From Chitinophagales bacterium (GTDB lineage Bacteria; Bacteroidota; Bacteroidia; Chitinophagales; Chitinophagaceae), in contig JAFLBJ010000001.1 in the NCBI GenBank assembly GCA_017303415.1, positions 1,302,001 through 1,366,000 on the forward strand: a stretch of DNA of 64,000 bases. Direction: 5' to 3'. This document shows, piece after piece, positions 59,509 through 64,000 of the stretch. Within the stretch, counting starts at the first letter, position 1. Each line of letters opens with the position of its first letter. The notes beneath the pieces were generated by a model. It saw only the letters and a program-made list of their open reading frames with translations, had not been told where the DNA came from and did no database searches. A program made the position numbers and the translations under genes.

Positions 59509-60225
59509 ATGAAATTGCGCCCTATTTATTTTTTGATCACCCTGTTTCTTGGTCTTTCCTCCCTCACGTTTGCCCAAACGGCCGATGAGGTCATCAACAA
59601 GCATGTGGAAGCGATCGGTGGTGCGGATGCCTGGAGAAAGGTAACCTCCCTGCGTCAGGAAGGTTCCATGACTGTTCAGGGAACAGATGTACAACTGGTT
59701 TTGACCGTTGTAAAAGACAAAGGAAGCCGTCAGGATATCAGCATCACGGCCATGGGCATGTCCGGTTATCAGATCATTACCCCTACAGAAGGTTGGAACT
59801 ATATGCCTTTTAATGGCATGATGGCCCCCGAAGCCATGACTGCTGATGAGTTGACCAAGTCACAGGATGACCTCGATCCCGCTGGTCCCTTGCTGGACTA
59901 CCAGGCCAAAGGCCACAAAGTAGAGTTGCTGGGTAAAGAAGATGTAGAAGGCGTAGAGTGTTTCAAAATAAAAGTAGATACCAAAAATGGTAGCACACAA
60001 ACCTTTTATCTTGATCCCTCCACTTACTATATCATCCGTGTAGTATCCAAACAGGATGTAAACGGTCAGGAAGTAGAAGTGCCCACCGGTTTTGCGAATT
60101 ATGAAAAACTTCCCGAAGGTATTGTTATCGCCAAAAGCATTACCCTTCCCTTTGGTGAAATGACCATTACCAATGTGGATGTGAACAAGCCCATTGAAGA
60201 TTCCGTCTTCAAAAAGCCTTCCTAA
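59509..60225 (+). CDS. Exported LolA-like hypothetical protein
   Basis: 238 residues. The signal peptide ends SLTFAQ. The TADEVINKHVEAIGGADAWRKVTSLRQEGSM opening is shared by many Bacteroidota outer-membrane lipoprotein-sorting-like proteins (a half-barrel fold). GYQIITPTEGWNYMPFNG and FYLDPSTYYIIRVVS follow the same pattern. The function is not known. It ends at a strong terminator, so it is a monocistronic unit. Confidence 0.7.
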   Translation: MKLRPIYFLITLFLGLSSLTFAQTADEVINKHVEAIGGADAWRKVTSLRQEGSMTVQGTDVQLVLTVVKDKGSRQDISITAMGMSGYQIITPTEGWNYMPFNGMMAPEAMTADELTKSQDDLDPAGPLLDYQAKGHKVELLGKEDVEGVECFKIKVDTKNGSTQTFYLDPSTYYIIRVVSKQDVNGQEVEVPTGFANYEKLPEGIVIAKSITLPFGEMTITNVDVNKPIEDSVFKKPS

Positions 60226-60246
60226 CTTCAAAAATTTTTTCTATCC

Positions 60247-60275
60247 AACCCCGATGTCAACTATCGGGGTTTTTT
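60247..60275 (+). terminator. Intrinsic terminator of the 59509-60225 gene
   Basis: AACCCCGAT and ATCGGGGTT around a 7-base loop, followed by TTTTTT. It lies 21 bases after the stop and just before the next gene. Confidence 0.92.
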
Positions 60276-60290
60276 ATAAACCTATTGCTT

Positions 60291-63200
60291 ATGCGAAAAT
60301 TCTTAACACTGGCTGTATTGGGGATAAGCTCCATAACCCTGCAGGGACAGATCAACTCCGCCACTTTTGGAGTAATGGAAGCCCGTCATCTTGGGCCCGG
60401 TACCATGAGTGGTCGTATTACCTCCATCCAGGGGGTGAACAAAGAGCCTTCAACGATTTATGTGGGTACCGCCGGAGGTGGAATATGGAAGACCACGAAT
60501 GCCGGGGCCTCTTTCAAACCCATTTTTGATAAATATTGTCAAAGCATTGGTGCCATTGCCATTGATCAAAAGAACCCGAAAACCATTTATGCCGGTACCG
60601 GGGAAAGCAATATGCGCAATTCCGTTTCCATTGGGGATGGCTTATATAAAAGCACCGATGGAGGCGATAACTGGAAAAAGATCGGACTCGACAGTACTGA
60701 ACATATTGCGGGTATCGCGATTGATCCCGTCAATTCCAATACGATCTATGTTGCCGCACCGGGACCTTTATGGAGTGACAGTAAACACCGCGGGTTGTAC
60801 AAGAGTACCGATGGTGGAAATACCTGGAACCTGGTTTTGTATATCAATGAAAAAACAGGTTGCGCAGATATTGAGATCGATCCAACCCAACCAGAAACGA
60901 TCTATGCCAGTACCTGGGAATTTCGCCGTAAGCCCTATGCCTTTAATTCAGGAGGCAATGGATCGGGTATCTTTAAATCGACAGATGGGGGCAAAACCTG
61001 GAAGGAATTATCCAAAGGATTACCTGTAAAGCCGTTTGGTCGTACCGCGCTGGCACTGGCTGCATCCGCTCCACAGAATCTGGTAGCGATCGTGGAAGCC
61101 AAAGAAACCAGACTTTACCTTTCCACAGATGGCGGAGAAAACTGGAAACAACAAAGTGCTACACTTAATGTGGTCTCCCGACCCTTTTACTTTTCAACCC
61201 TGGAGATCGATCCCAAAGACCCCAAGCGTGTATATCGCCCGGCACTGGGATTCTCCTATTCTACCGATGGGGGATTCTCTTTTGCCGATGCAAGTGATGT
61301 TGGCGGATGGGTGCATAGTGATCACCATGCGCTTTGGATCAATCCCAATAACACCAGTGAACTTTACCTCGGTACAGATGGAGGTGTATATAGCAGCTTA
61401 GATAAGGGCGCTACCTGGCGGTTTTTTGGTAACCTGCCGGTAGGACAATTCTATCATGTTTCCGTGGACAATGAAACACCCTATAATGTTTATGGTGGTT
61501 TGCAAGACAATGGAAGCTGGAAAGGCCCCTCGCAATCTTTTGGAGGAGTGGGCAATCAAGACTGGCGTGACCTTTTCTTTGGAGATGGGTTCTGGGCCCA
61601 GGCCGATCCATTTGATCCGGAAATTGCCTATGCGGAATATCAGGGTGGCAACGCCGCACGTATCACCATTCGTACGGGCAAGTCGGTTAAAATCCAACCA
61701 CAACCTTCCGCAGATGATGAACCCCTTCGCTGGAACTGGAATACGCCTCTGCTTACCGGTGCCGCCAACGGCCATAACTTATACATGGGCGCACAGTACC
61801 TCTTTAAATCTACCGATCAGGGTAGGAACTGGACACGCATCTCTCCAGATCTGACCACTAATGACAAAAAGAAACAGCAACAGGAACAAAGTGGAGGGTT
61901 AAGTGCAGATAATACATCAGCTGAGAACCACTGTACGATATTTACCGTCGCTGAATCACCGCTCGATGAAAATTTGATCTGGGTAGGTACGGATGATGGC
62001 AATCTTCAATACACCCTGAATGGTGGAAAATCCTGGACGAACGTGTCTGCCAACTACGCACAGGCTGGTATCCCTGCCCAAACCTGGGTTAGCAGCGTTG
62101 AGCCATCACCCATTGATAAGAATATCATTTTTGCCACATTTGATAACCATATGTATGGTGATCACAAAACCTACCTGGGCAAATCGATCGATATGGGTAA
62201 GACCTGGACCCTGATGCAGAGCCAGGAATTTTCTGGTTTTGCACATAAGATCAGACAGGATAAAGTAAATCCGGATCTGCTTTTTCTTGGCACTGAAATG
62301 GGAATGTTTGCCACTGTAAATGGTGGTGCCGAATGGTTCAGGATGAAGAACAATATTCCCTGGTATGCATTGGTTAGGGATATTCAGATCCATCCCCGCA
62401 CCAATGACCTGGTGATAGGCACCCACGGGCGTGGTATCATGGTGATCGATGATATCACCCCCATCCGCGAAATGACGCCCGCCATTGCTGACAAGGATGC
62501 GGTGCAGTTTAAATCGCCTGTAATGAAACTTACCTCCGGAGGTATGCAGGATGGTGGTTCACCTTCCAACTTTGGTTGGGTGGCCCCTAATCCGACTCCC
62601 ATTCCGCCTATACAGTATTATTTCAAAGACCGGGTAACCAAGGGGCAGGTTAAAGTGGAGATCTTCACCGAGAAAGGGGAATTGATCCAGAACCTGCCAG
62701 CGTCAAAACGGAAAGGATTGAACCAGGTGTATTGGAATCAACGACTCACCCCTCCACGCGTGGGTAAATCCACCAAGATGGATCAGTCTGTACTCCTTGC
62801 CCCTCAGGTATTGCCGGGCAATTACCTCGTGAAATTAACGGTAGGTGACCACGTTTATCAGGATACGATCAAGGTGGTACATGATGATAATGATAAGAAT
62901 TACACCTTGAAAGACCGCGAAGCCAATTACAAAGCGGCTACGGAACTCTTCCGTATGCACGAAGACCTGGCCAATCTGGTGGATGTGATGGAGAAAAAGC
63001 AGGCGGTGCTTACGGACAGGATTCAAAAAGTGAAGAACGCTAAAACAAAAGCCCTGCTTCAACAATACTACGATAAACTGGAAGTGGAAAAAGGCAAACT
63101 GGTACCCACAGGTAAAGTATCCGTATTCGCTGATATCAAACGCCTGCGGGAAAATATCAGCAACGTGTACATCAGTCTTTGTACACAGGATGCACCACCC

Positions 63201-63353
63201 AGCAACCTCGAATTACAGCGGATCGTGAACCTGAAAAAGGACCTCGATAAAGCCAAAACGGATCATGCTGCCGTAGAAACAGCCATGGAGAAAAAAGCTG
63301 AACAGGCTTTGCAGAAGGAAGGTTTGTCGCTGGCAACAGGGAAGGCGTTTTAG
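60291..63353 (+). CDS. Exported BNR/VPS10-like beta-propeller protein
   Basis: 1020 residues. The signal peptide ends TLQGQ. Many BNR/Asp-box units (GLYKSTDGGDNW, GIFKSTDGGKTW, LYLSTDGGENW, LFKSTDQGRNW) indicate one or two sortilin-like beta-propellers over residues about 40-720. A C-terminal beta domain and a Lys/Glu-rich helical region (about 850-1010) follow. Such proteins bind or degrade sugars or act as scaffolds; no sialidase active site was identified. The paralogue at 63572 follows downstream. The start is at MRKFLTLA, six bases after a TTG. Confidence 0.88.
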   Translation: MRKFLTLAVLGISSITLQGQINSATFGVMEARHLGPGTMSGRITSIQGVNKEPSTIYVGTAGGGIWKTTNAGASFKPIFDKYCQSIGAIAIDQKNPKTIYAGTGESNMRNSVSIGDGLYKSTDGGDNWKKIGLDSTEHIAGIAIDPVNSNTIYVAAPGPLWSDSKHRGLYKSTDGGNTWNLVLYINEKTGCADIEIDPTQPETIYASTWEFRRKPYAFNSGGNGSGIFKSTDGGKTWKELSKGLPVKPFGRTALALAASAPQNLVAIVEAKETRLYLSTDGGENWKQQSATLNVVSRPFYFSTLEIDPKDPKRVYRPALGFSYSTDGGFSFADASDVGGWVHSDHHALWINPNNTSELYLGTDGGVYSSLDKGATWRFFGNLPVGQFYHVSVDNETPYNVYGGLQDNGSWKGPSQSFGGVGNQDWRDLFFGDGFWAQADPFDPEIAYAEYQGGNAARITIRTGKSVKIQPQPSADDEPLRWNWNTPLLTGAANGHNLYMGAQYLFKSTDQGRNWTRISPDLTTNDKKKQQQEQSGGLSADNTSAENHCTIFTVAESPLDENLIWVGTDDGNLQYTLNGGKSWTNVSANYAQAGIPAQTWVSSVEPSPIDKNIIFATFDNHMYGDHKTYLGKSIDMGKTWTLMQSQEFSGFAHKIRQDKVNPDLLFLGTEMGMFATVNGGAEWFRMKNNIPWYALVRDIQIHPRTNDLVIGTHGRGIMVIDDITPIREMTPAIADKDAVQFKSPVMKLTSGGMQDGGSPSNFGWVAPNPTPIPPIQYYFKDRVTKGQVKVEIFTEKGELIQNLPASKRKGLNQVYWNQRLTPPRVGKSTKMDQSVLLAPQVLPGNYLVKLTVGDHVYQDTIKVVHDDNDKNYTLKDREANYKAATELFRMHEDLANLVDVMEKKQAVLTDRIQKVKNAKTKALLQQYYDKLEVEKGKLVPTGKVSVFADIKRLRENISNVYISLCTQDAPPSNLELQRIVNLKKDLDKAKTDHAAVETAMEKKAEQALQKEGLSLATGKAF

Positions 63354-63525
63354 GGAGGACGGAGGACAGATGACAGATGACAGATGACAGATGACGGAGG
63401 ACAGATGACGGATGACGGATGACAGATGACGGATGTTGGATGTTGGATGTTGGATGACGGAGGACAGATGACAGTTGACGGAGGTTGGCTGTCATCTGTC
63501 ATCCAACATCCGTCATCTGTCCTCC
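63354..63525. repeat. Long heptamer-repeat array between the two BNR genes
   Basis: The left arm (63354-63486) is nineteen consecutive seven-base units, mostly AGATGAC, GGAGGAC, GGATGAC and GGATGTT, starting on the base after the stop codon. The right arm (63491-63525) is five reverse-complement units such as GTCATCT, AACATCC and GTCCTCC. It is the longest array in the window and shares units with the one at 18802-18903. Confidence 0.9.
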
Positions 63526-63571
63526 AAATCCCCCCTCTTTCGTATATTCACTCCTCCAAAACTAACTACCT

Positions 63572-64000
63572 ATGCCACGTTTACTTGCTACGCTTGTAGC
63601 CTGCTTATTCTCGCTTCTTGTATTTTCCCAAAAGAAAAAAACGCCAGTTAAAACACCTGTTGCTAGTACAACCGAGCCGGCCTATGCCTCGTTGAAATAC
63701 CGCCTGATCGGACCCTGGCGCGGGGGAAGGAGTGGGGCTGTTACTGGGAGCTATAGTCAGAAAAATACATTTTACATGGGAGCCACCGGTGGGGGAGTTT
63801 GGAAAACCACCGATGGAGGCAGCAATTGGAAGAATGTATCGGATAAATTTTTTGGGAGTACCATTGGTGCAGTGGCCGTGGCCCCATCGGATGAGAATAT
63901 TGTATATGTGGGCGAGGGCGAGAATACCATGCGTGGCAATGTGAGCGAAGGATTAGGTGGAATATGGCGTAGTGACGATGCAGGTCGCACCTGGAAGAAT
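63572..64000 (+). CDS. BNR/VPS10-like beta-propeller protein, 3' end outside the window
   Basis: The first 143 codons are present. A signal peptide (LLATLVACLFSLLVFSQ) is followed by a basic linker and then LIGPWRGGRSGAVTG, TGGGVWKTTDGGSNWKNV and GIWRSDDAGRTWKN, the same Asp-box pattern as the gene at 60291. It is a tandem paralogue. The gene continues past position 64000, so its length and C-terminal domains cannot be judged. Confidence 0.85.
   Translation, partial: MPRLLATLVACLFSLLVFSQKKKTPVKTPVASTTEPAYASLKYRLIGPWRGGRSGAVTGSYSQKNTFYMGATGGGVWKTTDGGSNWKNVSDKFFGSTIGAVAVAPSDENIVYVGEGENTMRGNVSEGLGGIWRSDDAGRTWKN

Overview
The window looks like a chromosomal segment of a Bacteroidota bacterium, most likely Chitinophagaceae or a close relative. 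The evidence is the type IX secretion/gliding genes (gldJ, porU, porV, a PorP/SprF protein and a cargo protein with a type B C-terminal signal), SPII lipoproteins of Bacteroidota type, the bacillithiol gene bshA, the Bacteroidota version of arginine synthesis (argF' carbamoyltransferase with a GNAT in place of argA), and TAnnTTTG-like -7 promoter elements. No phage, insertion sequence, CRISPR array or rRNA operon was seen. One tRNA gene (Ser-GGA) is present.

Layout. 0-10.5 kb: membrane protein, gltX, two paralogous lipoproteins flanking a polysaccharide deacetylase, tatD, tRNA-Ser, a cupin gene, an AraC regulator with an SDR target, and an outer-membrane barrel next to a DM13 lipoprotein. 10.8-16.8 kb: a seven-gene operon for non-phosphorylating L-fucose breakdown (permease, mutarotase, fucose dehydrogenase, fuconolactonase, ketodeoxyfuconate dehydrogenase, diketo-acid hydrolase, plus a zinc alcohol dehydrogenase). 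No fuconate dehydratase is in view. 16.8-23.1 kb: a sulfide/persulfide cluster (rhodanese, small membrane proteins, two thioredoxins, DsrE-like protein, SQR, CstB-like dioxygenase-rhodanese) ending in a Crp/Fnr regulator. Three promoters in it share a GTGA-N6-TCAC palindrome at the same distance from the -7 element. 23.1-34 kb: secreted T9SS cargo, murF, gldJ, porU, porV. 34-40 kb: ispF, dut, a DUF4292 lipoprotein, an EnvC-like protein, bshA and an M28 peptidase. 40.2-48.6 kb: an eight-gene minus-strand arginine operon (GNAT-argG-argC-argD-argF'-argB-argE-argH) with a structured leader of about 200 nt. 48.8-64 kb: mixed housekeeping and hypothetical genes (SAM methyltransferase, EI24 protein, SLC13 transporter, PorP/SprF, upp, anmK, FkbM methyltransferase, PGM1-like ATP-grasp ligase, adenine deaminase) and two tandem BNR-repeat proteins, the second cut by the window end.

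The most unusual structure is intergenic. Many gaps hold degenerate tandem arrays with a fixed unit of 7 bases (four sequence families) or 9 bases (two families). They usually form two inverted arms able to fold into long hairpins, and often begin at, or supply, the stop codons of neighbouring genes. Together with the putative Crp/Fnr sulfide regulon and the arginine-operon leader, these are the best candidates for something not yet described.
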